DNA of 14,401 nt from an uncultured bacterium (GTDB lineage: Bacteria; Patescibacteriota; Minisyncoccia; Phycocordibacterales; PALSA-1337): NCBI GenBank assembly GCA_903870235.1, contig CAIQCA010000093.1, positions 1 through 14,401 on the forward strand, written 5' to 3'. The notes beneath the pieces were generated by a model. The model did no database searches and was not told the origin of the DNA. It worked only from the letters and a program-made list of their open reading frames with translations. The position numbers and the translations under genes were made by a program. Below are positions 5,453-12,862 of this stretch, piece after piece (the stretch's first letter is position 1; each line of letters begins with the position of its first letter).

Positions 5453-5476
5453 AAATTCAAACTTGTATCTGGATGA

Positions 5477-5504
5477 AGTATACACAACGTTCTATTTTTG
5501 TCAA
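5477..5504 (-). promoter_or_regulatory. Near-consensus sigma-70 promoter, leftward
   Basis: On the minus strand, TTGACA (5504-5499), 16-bp spacer and TATACT (5482-5477). The predicted start is near 5470. It is the only strong leftward promoter seen upstream of the whole module, so genes down to 60 may be co-transcribed. Confidence 0.85.
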
Positions 5505-5747
5505 GTACCTTTACCATTTCTTTGTTTATATATAGTACTTTATCCTTATTTTAGGCCATATTTGTTATGCCATATTTGTTATTTATGTCTGACATTTTAG
5601 AATAACATTTGCCAAATAAAGTATTTTAATCTACAATAAAAAAATATCGTTAATAGTGACTAACATTTCAAAAAATATATCTGGGCCGTTACTTTAGCCA
5701 TAAAATGGCTCTAATTATAACATTTATGTATAAAATGGTAATTTTAC
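5505..5747. other. AT-rich intergenic region between divergent promoters
   Basis: No gene is seen. It contains a perfect tandem duplication of the 14-mer gccatatttgttat (5555-5582), a perfect inverted repeat agccat-aaa-atggct (5695-5709) and two ataaaatgg copies near 5700-5740. These are candidate operator sites for control of both flanking promoters. Confidence 0.6.
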
Positions 5748-5775
5748 TTGACAAATCTTGTGTATCTGCTATACT
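5748..5775 (+). promoter_or_regulatory. Near-consensus sigma-70 promoter, rightward
   Basis: TTGACA (5748-5753), 16-bp spacer, TATACT (5770-5775), with the start expected near 5782. Its -35, spacing and -10 match those of the leftward promoter at 5477-5504. Confidence 0.85.
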
Positions 5776-5864
5776 AGCCTGCAGAAACAGGGGCGGGGTC
5801 ATTGATCCCTTAAAACGTAGCCTCTGATCACCTTAACCAAGGAGGACATATGAGCGACTAAAAA

Positions 5865-5933
5865 ATGGCTAAATGCCGCCTTCTGGTGAGTCTCACGACA
5901 CCAGAAGGCGGCACGAAAGCCGTTTCAAGTTGA
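5865..5933 (+). CDS. Possible 22-aa ORF after a 3-codon ORF
   Basis: The 3-codon ORF at 5850-5861 has an excellent SD. Three bases past its TAA, in the same frame, an ATG begins MAKCRLLVSLTTPEGGTKAV and ends at TGA. It has no SD of its own, so translation would need reinitiation. The perfect hairpin 5876-5913 lies inside it, which also fits a purely structural RNA. Confidence 0.25.
   Translation: MAKCRLLVSLTTPEGGTKAVSS
5876..5913 (+). other. Perfect 14-bp hairpin in the rightward transcript
   Basis: GCCGCCTTCTGGTG pairs with CACCAGAAGGCGGC around a 10-nt loop. The flanks GGCU and AGCC can extend it across a small internal loop. No U-tract follows, so it is not a plain terminator. Confidence 0.75.
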
Positions 5934-6000
5934 TTCATACTCTTCTAAAGTAAGGTAAATGTTCGCGACAGGAAAATTGTGGAGGTATATTACGCCATGG

Positions 6001-6126
6001 GTGACTAACTCACAAAAAGATGGTCTCGGATATGTTCAATTCCAGATATTGGAACAACAGATCCCAAAGAATCGTCTCAAAGAAGGTGCAAAAGCAGTTC
6101 TGTCCGTCAAAAGTTCAGGGAAGTAA
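6001..6126 (+). CDS. Possible 41-aa protein starting at GTG
   Basis: The frame from GTG at 6001 to TAA at 6126 has protein-like composition (DGLGYVQFQILEQQ, then a basic region and KEGAKAVLSVKSSGK). GGAGG lies 15 nt upstream, rather far. The nearer ATG (5997) is out of frame and stops after three codons. The ORF ends just before the terminator, as a gene would. No family is recognised. Confidence 0.35.
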   Translation: MTNSQKDGLGYVQFQILEQQIPKNRLKEGAKAVLSVKSSGK

Positions 6127-6138
6127 GGACAGCGTCAG

Positions 6139-6183
6139 AGAGCCTGGCCGTGATGATTATCACGCGCCAGGCTCTTCCTTTTT
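6139..6183 (+). terminator. Strong intrinsic terminator
   Basis: AGAGCCTGG pairs with CCAGGCTCT with further pairing CGTGAT/ATCACG inside, followed by TCCTTTTT on the plus strand. It ends the rightward transcript and overlaps the 3' end of the convergent TrmB-like gene. Confidence 0.85.
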
Positions 6184-6927
6184 CATATAATCGAATAATG
6201 CATTGAGAATACTCCTCAAAGAATTGGCTACATCTGCACTCTTTATAAAAATTCCGGAAAGTTTCTTCCCTAGTATGCCAATACGGATACGATCCCCTGA
6301 GATAGATATGTCGCAAGAGATGGGATATTTATTGCTATCGAGTTTTACACGATCTCCCATTTCATCAGATGGAATAACTCCTTTTGTCCATGTATAAATG
6401 GTCTTACTTTTTATTTTTCTCTTAATACGTTCCTTTCTAAATTTCGCGCGTTCAGCTTCAGGAAACGCTTCGTCTAATAAGTCTCTTGAATAAACCAGGT
6501 TTGCTACCAAATCATTATTATCAGTGTCGTCTCTATACAAACTTTCATTCAAAGCAAATAAACCTTCCTTCCCCTCAAAATATTGAACTACCGGTTTCTC
6601 ACCAGTTCCTCTCTGCACACTCTTGATCTGAGGAATTATATCCTTCAGCCTCTTCGAATGTTCTTCGAGGAGAATTTTTTGTCTCTCAACATAGGATTCG
6701 AGTCTTTCTGGTGATTCTGCTTGGAAATGTGTCTTCTTACCAATAGTTGTCTCACTTACCAAACCCTTTTTTGCGAGAGAATCCAACACTGTATAAGTAG
6801 TGGAACGATTGATCTTGGTCTTTTGTGATACATCTATGACAGAAGCACTATCATATTGGAGCAAGGCAAGATAAACAGCTGATTCCTTTTCATTGAGACC
6901 AATTTCTTGGAGATATTTTTCTAACAT
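6160..6927 (-). CDS. TrmB-family transcriptional regulator, 255 aa
   Basis: Residues ~1-70 form a winged helix-turn-helix of the TrmB type (YLQEIGLNEKESAVYLALLQ, then SVIDVSQKTKINRSTTYTVLDSL and the wing GLVSETTIGKKTHFQAE). A coiled-coil-like stretch follows (~72-105), then a C-terminal effector or dimerisation region ending in FDYMKKEEPGA. The length is normal for CPR and archaeal TrmB-like proteins. It is divergent from hppA and probably controls it, itself, or both; the ligand is unknown. There is no SD: an extended -10 (TG-A-TATTAT, 6939-6934) ends 6 nt before the ATG, so the mRNA is probably leaderless. Confidence 0.88.
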   Translation of the reverse strand: MLEKYLQEIGLNEKESAVYLALLQYDSASVIDVSQKTKINRSTTYTVLDSLAKKGLVSETTIGKKTHFQAESPERLESYVERQKILLEEHSKRLKDIIPQIKSVQRGTGEKPVVQYFEGKEGLFALNESLYRDDTDNNDLVANLVYSRDLLDEAFPEAERAKFRKERIKRKIKSKTIYTWTKGVIPSDEMGDRVKLDSNKYPISCDISISGDRIRIGILGKKLSGIFIKSADVANSLRSILNALFDYMKKEEPGA

Positions 6928-6933
6928 AACACT

Positions 6934-6942
6934 ATAATATCA
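6934..6942 (-). promoter_or_regulatory. Extended -10 promoter giving a leaderless TrmB mRNA
   Basis: TGATATTAT on the minus strand lies 6 nt upstream of the ATG at 6927. No good -35 is seen, consistent with reliance on the TGn extension. Confidence 0.55.
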
Positions 6943-7003
6943 TATTCCTTGCGTATTCCACATTTTTCCAATAGAATGCCTCCATTACATTTAAGTAATA
7001 TTA

Positions 7004-7052
7004 TTAGCAAAAGTCGTGCTAAATGCTTATAAATAAGCGTTTGGCGCCTAAA
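7004..7052 (+). promoter_or_regulatory. Possible hppA promoter and operator
   Basis: TTAGCA (7004-7009), 18-bp spacer and TATAAA (7028-7033) form a weak promoter. The -10 lies in an inverted repeat gcttat-aa-ataagc (7025-7038). A palindrome tttGGCGCCtaaa (7040-7052) follows before the start codon. Both are plausible sites for the divergent TrmB-like regulator. Inferred only. Confidence 0.4.
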
Positions 7053-7062
7053 CATTAATAAA

Positions 7063-9045
7063 ATGTCATTATACATCTGGTTCGCGCTTATTTGTTCGGT
7101 TATCGCTATCGCCTACGGAGCTTTCTTGGCCGCTTCTATCATGAAGAAACCAACAGGCAACGATCGCATGCGTGAAATTGCCGCAGCCATACAAGCTGGT
7201 GCAAAGGCTTATCTTAACCGCCAATACAGAACTATTGCCGTTATCGCTGTAATCCTCTTCTTCATCCTCTGGTGGAAACTTGGTATTACACTCGCTATTG
7301 GTTTCGTAGTTGGTGCCGTCCTCTCCGCTCTCGCTGGATATATCGGTATGAACGTCTCAGTTCGTGCCAACATTCGCACGGCTGAAGCCGCCAAACATGG
7401 TCTGCAGAGAGCTCTTTCTCTCGCTTTCAATGGTGGAGCAGTTACAGGTCTTCTTGTAGTCGGACTTGCTCTCCTCGGTGTCTCATCATTCTTCGCAATT
7501 ACACAGAGTGTCGGTTCACTTATCGGTTTGGCTTTCGGTGCTAGCCTTATTTCTATATTTGCTCGTCTTGGTGGAGGAATATTTACCAAGGCCGCAGACG
7601 TTGGTACTGACATCGTCGGAAAAGTCGAAGCTGGTATCCCAGAAGATGATCCACGTAACCCAGGAGTTATTGCCGATAACGTTGGAGATAACGTTGGTGA
7701 CTGCGCTGGTATGGCTGCTGACCTTTTCGAGACTTATGCTGTCACAACCATCGCCGCCATCATGCTTGGCGCATCAGTCTTCAAAGGCTTCCAAGGTGCT
7801 CTCATATATCCTCTTGCTCTTGGAGGTATCGCCATCATTGCTTCTATCATCGGTACATGGTTTGTTCGCATGGGTAAGACTCAAAATATCATGGGTGCCA
7901 TGTACAAGGGTCTCGCTGTTGCCGGAGTCATCGCCGCAGCTGCTTTCTTCCCAGTCACAACTCTCATAATGAGTGGAAATGGTGTCTACGGTGTTCTCGG
8001 AATCTTCGGTTGTACAATCGTCGGACTGTTGGTTACCGCCGCACTTGTTATCATTACCGAATATTACACTTCTACGAAGTACAACCCTGTTAAATCTATC
8101 GCCCTAGCTTCAGTCTCTGGTCATGGAACAAACGTCATCCAAGGTTTGGCAATTTCCATGAAGTCGACCGCTTGGCCTCTCGTCACAATCGTTCTTGGAA
8201 TTTTGACTGCCTACCAGTTCGCCGGCCTCTATGGTATCGCCGTCGCCGCTATGAGTATGCTTTCAATGGCTGGTATCATCGTCGCTATCGATGCTTATGG
8301 TCCTATCACAGATAACGCCGGAGGTATCGCCGAGATGGCTGAGCTTCCAAAGGAGGTCCGCGATGTTACAGATCCTCTTGACGCTGTTGGTAATACCACA
8401 AAGGCTGTCACAAAGGGTTACGCCATCGGTTCTGCTGGTCTCGCCGCTCTCGTACTTTTCGCTTCATATACAGAACTTGTTCCAGCTTTGAAATTCGACT
8501 TGAGCGATCCAAAGGTTATCGTCGGTTTGTTCATCGGTGGTTTGCTTCCTTACTATTTCGCCGCTCTTTGTATGGAGTCGGTTGGAAAGGCTGCAGGAAA
8601 AGTCGTCGAGGAAGTTCGTCGCCAATTCCGTGAGATAAAAGGAATCATGCAAGGTACCGCCAAGCCTGATTACGCTCGTTGTGTCGACATCGTCACTTCA
8701 GCAGCTATCAAGGAAATGGTTATCCCAGCTTTGATCCCAGTTCTCGCCCCTATCATCGTCGGATTCTTACTCGGTCCAGTAGCTCTCGGAGGTTTGCTTG
8801 TTGGTTCTATCGTCACAGGCCTCTTCGTTGCTATCTCAATGACTTCTGGTGGTGGTGCTTGGGACAATGCCAAGAAACATATTGAAAAAGGAAATCATGG
8901 AGGTAAGGGTTCAGATGCTCACAAGGCCGCTGTCACCGGTGACACAGTTGGAGATCCTTACAAGGACACTGCTGGTCCAGCTATCAATCCTATGATCAAG
9001 ATCTTGAACATTGTGGCTTTGCTCATCGTGCCATTCTTGATATAA
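7063..9045 (+). CDS. hppA: Membrane-bound proton-translocating pyrophosphatase
   Basis: The 660-residue polytopic membrane protein has the full membrane-pyrophosphatase signature. Visible are [11 protein letters not shown] (residues 179-189), the Asp-rich active-site loop [23 protein letters not shown] (201-223), the second site [16 protein letters not shown] (410-425) and the C-terminal [17 protein letters not shown]. It hydrolyses cytoplasmic PPi and pumps ions across the membrane. [10 protein letters not shown] carries Lys447 and Thr450 where K+-dependent enzymes have Ala and Gly/Ala, which marks the K+-independent, H+-pumping type. Length is normal. No SD is visible before the ATG. A terminator follows directly, so it is monocistronic. 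In a fermentative small-genome cell it would recover energy from biosynthetic PPi; that role is inferred. Confidence 0.97.
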   Translation: MSLYIWFALICSVIAIAYGAFLAASIMKKPTGNDRMREIAAAIQAGAKAYLNRQYRTIAVIAVILFFILWWKLGITLAIGFVVGAVLSALAGYIGMNVSVRANIRTAEAAKHGLQRALSLAFNGGAVTGLLVVGLALLGVSSFFAITQSVGSLIGLAFGASLISIFARLGGGIFTKAADVGTDIVGKVEAGIPEDDPRNPGVIADNVGDNVGDCAGMAADLFETYAVTTIAAIMLGASVFKGFQGALIYPLALGGIAIIASIIGTWFVRMGKTQNIMGAMYKGLAVAGVIAAAAFFPVTTLIMSGNGVYGVLGIFGCTIVGLLVTAALVIITEYYTSTKYNPVKSIALASVSGHGTNVIQGLAISMKSTAWPLVTIVLGILTAYQFAGLYGIAVAAMSMLSMAGIIVAIDAYGPITDNAGGIAEMAELPKEVRDVTDPLDAVGNTTKAVTKGYAIGSAGLAALVLFASYTELVPALKFDLSDPKVIVGLFIGGLLPYYFAALCMESVGKAAGKVVEEVRRQFREIKGIMQGTAKPDYARCVDIVTSAAIKEMVIPALIPVLAPIIVGFLLGPVALGGLLVGSIVTGLFVAISMTSGGGAWDNAKKHIEKGNHGGKGSDAHKAAVTGDTVGDPYKDTAGPAINPMIKILNIVALLIVPFLI

Positions 9046-9066
9046 GAAATAAAAAACTTTCAAAAC

Positions 9067-9095
9067 AAAAACTCCTCTACCCAAGAGGAGTTTTT
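9067..9095 (+). terminator. Intrinsic terminator of hppA
   Basis: AAACTCCTCT / AGAGGAGTTT with a 5-nt loop and a run of T, starting 22 bases after the hppA stop. Confidence 0.9.
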
Positions 9096-9149
9096 GTTAA
9101 GACTATGCAATTAAATGACTTTTGGGTGTTAAACTGATAAACTTTTTAC

Positions 9150-10574
9150 ATGGAAGGCTTCACTCAACCAATTCAAGAAGATAAAAAGCCAAGTACACAA
9201 AAGATTGCAGAGGGCTCGGAAGAATACCTACAGCATCAAGAAGCCAACGAATTCCGAAACCGAACCCTAGCAAACAGTAGATGTTTTGGCTTTCACGAGC
9301 TGGAATCAGTTTATAGCTTAAGGAAAATGGCCAAGCCGACGGAAGAAAGACTCAGTTCTTTTGATCCGAAAATTCGCGAGCAATATCGTGAACACATAGA
9401 AAATACACGCATAACAGTAGAGGAAGCCACTCTACAAATTCATGACATCATCACAAAGAACATCAAACATTTCAAGAAAGTAGTTACGGAATCAAAAAGT
9501 ATTCCTTCTATAAATAACTTCATAAGTGAAATTATAAATCAGCCGAAACTCAGAGATATGATTGCGAATGAAGGTCGTTCACTATCACGAAAAACTATTT
9601 CCAAATATAAAAAACTTCGCCTATCGCATCCACTTTATGACAAGAAGTTCAATGACATAAAGGAGGTCGATCAATTGACTGCATTGATAGGGTCTGAAAA
9701 GATTTCTGATGCTCTATGGATTACAATACTACGATATCATAAAGCGGTTTTCGAATATCGCGTGAACAAATTCGTCGAATCCATGTTGCCCGAACTTACA
9801 GAAAAATTCCGTGTAGCTATCGACGGGGCTATAGATCGAGGTGAACTTCCTCTAGACAAAGACTTGGTCAAAGATAGGATGGAACATGTCCACGTGACCC
9901 TGATAGATGCCCTCTACGCCTCTCTTGAGAATATTGGTGGTAGATTTAGGTCAAACGACAATTCGGTAGTTCTCGACTCATTCCTTACATCCAATAAAAA
10001 CAGAAAAAATCGATTGGAACATGTTTTCTTCCAAGAGATGTTCCATGTACTTTCTGTCAGATTGATAACAAATGGACCTGGTACAAAAGCGAGATCCGGT
10101 ACTATTCACCATGAACGCGTGGGGCTTCGTTTCCATATAGACAGAGAAAACCATCGCTTATTTAGCAGATTTTTCTGGCTCAACGAAGCAGTTACTACAA
10201 AACTCCAAGATAAATATGTTCCTACTGTAGATGGTCAACACATCCCGGCCAAAGGATACGTACTCGAAAGAGCCCTTCTGGATGTGATAATGACTAACGG
10301 CAAAGTCCCTATCGATGTAAAATATTTTGTAGATGCTTATTTCGAAAATCTCGATCCGGCAATTGTCTCAAAAGATCGGCTACCTGCATGGAAATCCCTT
10401 GTGGAACAGATCTCGCTGGCATGGGAGAAGGGTTTCTTAAATAAAGTCGATGATTATGTGAAAAAGAATGGCATACCTAAGACAATTGAAGATCTAAGAA
10501 GTGGTAACCTTTCTACTGACGGTTCGCATTCGGATATACCGGAGACAGACGAGGAGGAAAGTAAATTAAAATAG
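9150..10574 (+). CDS. 474-aa gluzincin-like protein with degenerate zinc motif
   Basis: This is a soluble protein without a signal peptide or transmembrane segment. Residues ~285-360 follow the layout of CPR-type zincin hypotheticals: a helix with xxxHExxHxLS, a RxGLRF strand and WLNEAVT. Here the motif is VFFQEMFHVLS, so the first zinc His is Gln295 (CAA); Glu296 and His299 remain, and Glu346 in WLNEAVT is the expected third ligand. It may be an inactive pseudo-peptidase or may bind metal differently. The N-terminal half is helical and charged; the C-terminus is acidic. No SD precedes the ATG, so the mRNA may be leaderless. The zincin link is from remembered motif layout, not a search. Confidence 0.75.
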   Translation: MEGFTQPIQEDKKPSTQKIAEGSEEYLQHQEANEFRNRTLANSRCFGFHELESVYSLRKMAKPTEERLSSFDPKIREQYREHIENTRITVEEATLQIHDIITKNIKHFKKVVTESKSIPSINNFISEIINQPKLRDMIANEGRSLSRKTISKYKKLRLSHPLYDKKFNDIKEVDQLTALIGSEKISDALWITILRYHKAVFEYRVNKFVESMLPELTEKFRVAIDGAIDRGELPLDKDLVKDRMEHVHVTLIDALYASLENIGGRFRSNDNSVVLDSFLTSNKNRKNRLEHVFFQEMFHVLSVRLITNGPGTKARSGTIHHERVGLRFHIDRENHRLFSRFFWLNEAVTTKLQDKYVPTVDGQHIPAKGYVLERALLDVIMTNGKVPIDVKYFVDAYFENLDPAIVSKDRLPAWKSLVEQISLAWEKGFLNKVDDYVKKNGIPKTIEDLRSGNLSTDGSHSDIPETDEEESKLK

Positions 10575-10605
10575 GACAGCGCAGAGTGGTAGTCATTCAT
10601 AATCA

Positions 10606-10646
10606 CAAAAAAGCCGCCCAGCGCTTCCGAAGCGAGGGCGGTTTTG
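10606..10646. terminator. Bidirectional intrinsic terminator
   Basis: CCGCCC/GGGCGG with inner CGCTTC/GAAGCG, T-run on the right for the plus-strand gene and A-run on the left for the minus-strand aspartokinase. It sits between convergent genes. Confidence 0.88.
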
Positions 10647-10675
10647 TAACAACTTCACACAAGCAGACGAACGGT

Positions 10676-12019
10676 CTACTTGGTGGGGCCTACAGGCTCA
10701 TCAACAAAGGCTCCATAGATCGCACGGACCGCATTTTCGTAGTCATTGTTCTCGACTCCGATCAAGATACTGATTTCGCTCGATCCTTGATCGATCATCC
10801 GGACATTGATCTTCTCCGCCGCTAATGCCGCGAAGATCTTGGCCGCAACACCAGGAGTATGGGCCATTCCGCGTCCAACAACAGCAAGCATGGCCATATC
10901 CGGAAATATTTCGACTAAGTCCGGCGAGCATTTCTCTTTGATCTCGTATACGATCTCTTCGATCTTGCCGTAGAGTTGCTTATCTTCGATAACAAGGCTC
11001 AAGGTGTCGACGCCCGTCGGCATATGGTCGAAGCTAATACCCTTTTCTTCAAGGATGGTCAAGATACGTCGCACGAATCCTACCTGTTGATTCATCAGAG
11101 CTTTTTCCACGGTAATGACCGTGAAATTCTTCCGACCAGCAACACCGGCAATAACACACTGGCCTTGCCGCTTTGGAAAATCAGGCATAATCAATGTGCC
11201 TTGATCCGACGGATTATTTGTATTGCGAATGTTCGTAATAATCCCAGCATCTTGAACTGGGAACATGGCTTCTTCGTGAAAGACGTTCGCTCCCATATAA
11301 GCGAGCTCGCGCAATTCACGATAAGTCACAACTTCGATCTTGCGAGGATTGTTAACCACGCGCGGATCTGCCATGAGTAGGCCTGAAACATCGGTCCAGT
11401 TTTCATAACGCCCGGCACTAACCGCTCTGGCGATGATGGCCCCGGTAATATCCGAACCACCGCGAGAGAAGGTCTTCACCGAGCCGTCTGGCATGGAGCC
11501 ATAGAAACCGGGAATGACTATCCGTTGCCTGCCGATCATATTGGAAATACCATGGTCAGATATTTTCTGATATCGGCCCTGTTCGTCAAAACGGATTAAT
11601 TCGGCCGCATCGACGAATTCGTATCCAGGGAGTGCCTTGGCCATGATCATGGCGCTCAAATACTCCCCACGGCTAGCGGCGTAATCCGCTGAGACACCCT
11701 CACAAATGTGCCAGCCGATGTTATCGAGTTCCTCGGCAACTGGGAAATTTATCCCCAATCCATCGACGATACTTTGATACCGTTCCTTGATGACATCACG
11801 CACTTCATCACTCGAAAGCCGAAGCTGACAAAGCCGGTGCCATTCATAGAAGAGATCTGTGATTTTCTGATCTTGCGGATTCCTCTTCCCCGGCGCTGAG
11901 ACGACAACGTATTGCCGCCCCTTATCGCTTTTGACGATTTCGATCACCTTCTTAAACTGATCTGCATCAGCCAAGGAAGTTCCACCGAATTTTGCCACTA
12001 TCAATTCACCGATTTTCAC
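10676..12019 (-). CDS. lysC: Aspartokinase
   Basis: The 447-aa protein phosphorylates aspartate, the entry step to lysine, threonine and methionine. The N-terminal amino-acid kinase domain has VAKFGGTS (residues 8-15), VVSAPGKR, and the SRGGSDITGAIIARA nucleotide/substrate motif. The C-terminus holds two ACT-like regions (VITVEKALMNQQVGFVRRIL and MLAVVGRGMAHTPGVAAKIF with SEISILIGV), the usual site of allosteric feedback. Length fits a monofunctional enzyme. The GTG start at 12019 is supported by GGAGG 7 nt upstream. Together with the nearby threonine dehydratase it hints at an aspartate/threonine branch, although the two genes between them are not metabolic. The gene symbol is for the class; paralogue type is not resolved. 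Confidence 0.93.
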   Translation of the reverse strand: MKIGELIVAKFGGTSLADADQFKKVIEIVKSDKGRQYVVVSAPGKRNPQDQKITDLFYEWHRLCQLRLSSDEVRDVIKERYQSIVDGLGINFPVAEELDNIGWHICEGVSADYAASRGEYLSAMIMAKALPGYEFVDAAELIRFDEQGRYQKISDHGISNMIGRQRIVIPGFYGSMPDGSVKTFSRGGSDITGAIIARAVSAGRYENWTDVSGLLMADPRVVNNPRKIEVVTYRELRELAYMGANVFHEEAMFPVQDAGIITNIRNTNNPSDQGTLIMPDFPKRQGQCVIAGVAGRKNFTVITVEKALMNQQVGFVRRILTILEEKGISFDHMPTGVDTLSLVIEDKQLYGKIEEIVYEIKEKCSPDLVEIFPDMAMLAVVGRGMAHTPGVAAKIFAALAAEKINVRMIDQGSSEISILIGVENNDYENAVRAIYGAFVDEPVGPTK

Positions 12020-12187
12020 TTGTTACCTCCGTTTTTGTTTACCAAATTTGGTTATACATCTATAAGCCATATTACCCAAAAGTACGCCAAAGGCAAGAGA
12101 CATTCTTATAGATAAATTAATCAGAAAATTTCCACGCAATTTCAATTGCGCCCAAACAAAAAAGAGCTGGTCAGGCTCCCCAAAAAC
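12020..12187 (-). promoter_or_regulatory. Upstream region of aspartokinase
   Basis: After the terminator at 12157-12181 there is a 6-bp hairpin (CGCAAT-TGAA-ATTGCG). A possible promoter on the minus strand is TTGCCT, 16-bp spacer, TAATAT, roughly 70 nt before the GTG. Weak match. Confidence 0.35.
12157..12181 (-). terminator. Intrinsic terminator of the 172-aa gene
   Basis: The minus strand reads GGGAGC-CUGACCA-GCUCUU followed by a U-run, starting close after the stop codon at 12188. The stem is short and partly G-U. Confidence 0.6.
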
Positions 12188-12706
12188 TTAATGACCCTGG
12201 CGCCGAAGCACCACGTTATTTCTTCTTGATATGGTCTCCGACATGGGCAGCTCCCAGTATGAGTTGTTTGACCTTGGCCTCATTTTTTCAACGCATGCCC
12301 GAGACACCACACCTGCTCCGTTGAAGTTACCAATGCTGATAAGGCAAACATTGTTACAGGTAAACACCGCCTTCACGAAGTTCACCCGTTCATCCACAGT
12401 ACTGTTGTATTCAAAATCCGCGGTCGCATGAATCCTGAAACCTTCCTGGATCGAATTATGCCAAATACTGGCAGAATGATCGACACGGAATGAGAAGAGC
12501 GTACTGCAGCCATGCCCCTCCATTACGGGGTCGTCGAACTTAAGCGCTACCACATGTTCACTCCCTGGAACAAAGCATAAGGCTAGCAACTCTTCACGAA
12601 CTTTCAGCTCAGTAAATAAGGAGATATTATCCCCCTCCTTCATTCCCAACGCTCGAGCTGCTTCCGGTCCGACTTTGTAATCAACCTGAACAACTACGGG
12701 TTTCAT
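12188..12706 (-). CDS. 172-aa protein of unknown function
   Basis: The protein begins MKPVVVQVDYKVGPEAARAL, mixes beta-like strands, and has four Cys without a zinc-ribbon spacing. No transmembrane segment or signal peptide is seen. I recognise no family. The ATG at 12706 is chosen over an upstream GTG at 12727; the SD is weak (AGAAAGAAG, about 4 nt away). It has its own promoter (12774-12802), a boxA-like element about 15-25 nt into the transcript, and its own terminator, so it is probably monocistronic. Confidence 0.7.
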   Translation of the reverse strand: MKPVVVQVDYKVGPEAARALGMKEGDNISLFTELKVREELLALCFVPGSEHVVALKFDDPVMEGHGCSTLFSFRVDHSASIWHNSIQEGFRIHATADFEYNSTVDERVNFVKAVFTCNNVCLISIGNFNGAGVVSRACVEKMRPRSNNSYWELPMSETISRRNNVVLRRQGH

Positions 12707-12742
12707 TTGTCTTCTTTCTATCAGCACACGGCTGATTGTTGA

Positions 12743-12752
12743 TGTTAAGAAC
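12743..12752 (-). promoter_or_regulatory. boxA-like element in the leader of the 172-aa gene
   Basis: The minus strand reads GTTCTTAACA, matching the boxA core, and lies just after the predicted start site (near 12767). It is the only such element outside the left module. Confidence 0.45.
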
Positions 12753-12773
12753 TACCACAAATTGCTGCCTACC

Positions 12774-12802
12774 AGCGTAGCATATATTTGCACTATTGTC
12801 AA
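12774..12802 (-). promoter_or_regulatory. Promoter of the 172-aa gene
   Basis: On the minus strand, TTGACA (12802-12797), 17-bp spacer and an extended -10, TGC-TACGCT (-10 hexamer 12779-12774). Confidence 0.75.
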
Positions 12803-12816
12803 CGACATAAATATAA

Positions 12817-12846
12817 ACAAAAAAGGGCTCGATTTTACTCGAGCGC
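12817..12846 (-). terminator. Intrinsic terminator of the 211-aa gene
   Basis: GCTCGA-GTAAAA-TCGAGC then CCTTTTTTG on the minus strand, 17 bases past the stop codon at 12863. Confidence 0.88.
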
Positions 12847-12862
12847 TTCGAAGCAGTCGCTT

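Larger units (their letters stand above)
5782..6183 (+). ncRNA. Short rightward transcript (~400 nt) of unknown function
   Basis: The transcript is bounded by a consensus promoter and a strong intrinsic terminator. It opens with a small hairpin (CCUG-CAGAAA-CAGG). It contains AAGGAGG followed by ATG-AGC-GAC-TAA (5850-5861), a perfect 14-bp hairpin (5876-5913), then GGAGG followed by ATG-GGT-GAC-TAA (5997-6008). A regulatory RNA, a leader-peptide RNA and a small mRNA all fit. It does not match tmRNA, RNase P, 6S or SRP RNA features that I can recognise. Confidence 0.6.

Noticed and set aside
5876..5913. Intrinsic terminator or known self-cleaving ribozyme in the rightward transcript
   Set aside because: No U-tract follows the hairpin, and the flanks lack hammerhead, twister or pistol core bases.
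5782..6183. tmRNA, RNase P RNA, 6S or SRP RNA
   Set aside because: No tRNA-like ends or CCA, no RNase P core motifs and no SRP loop motif could be found.
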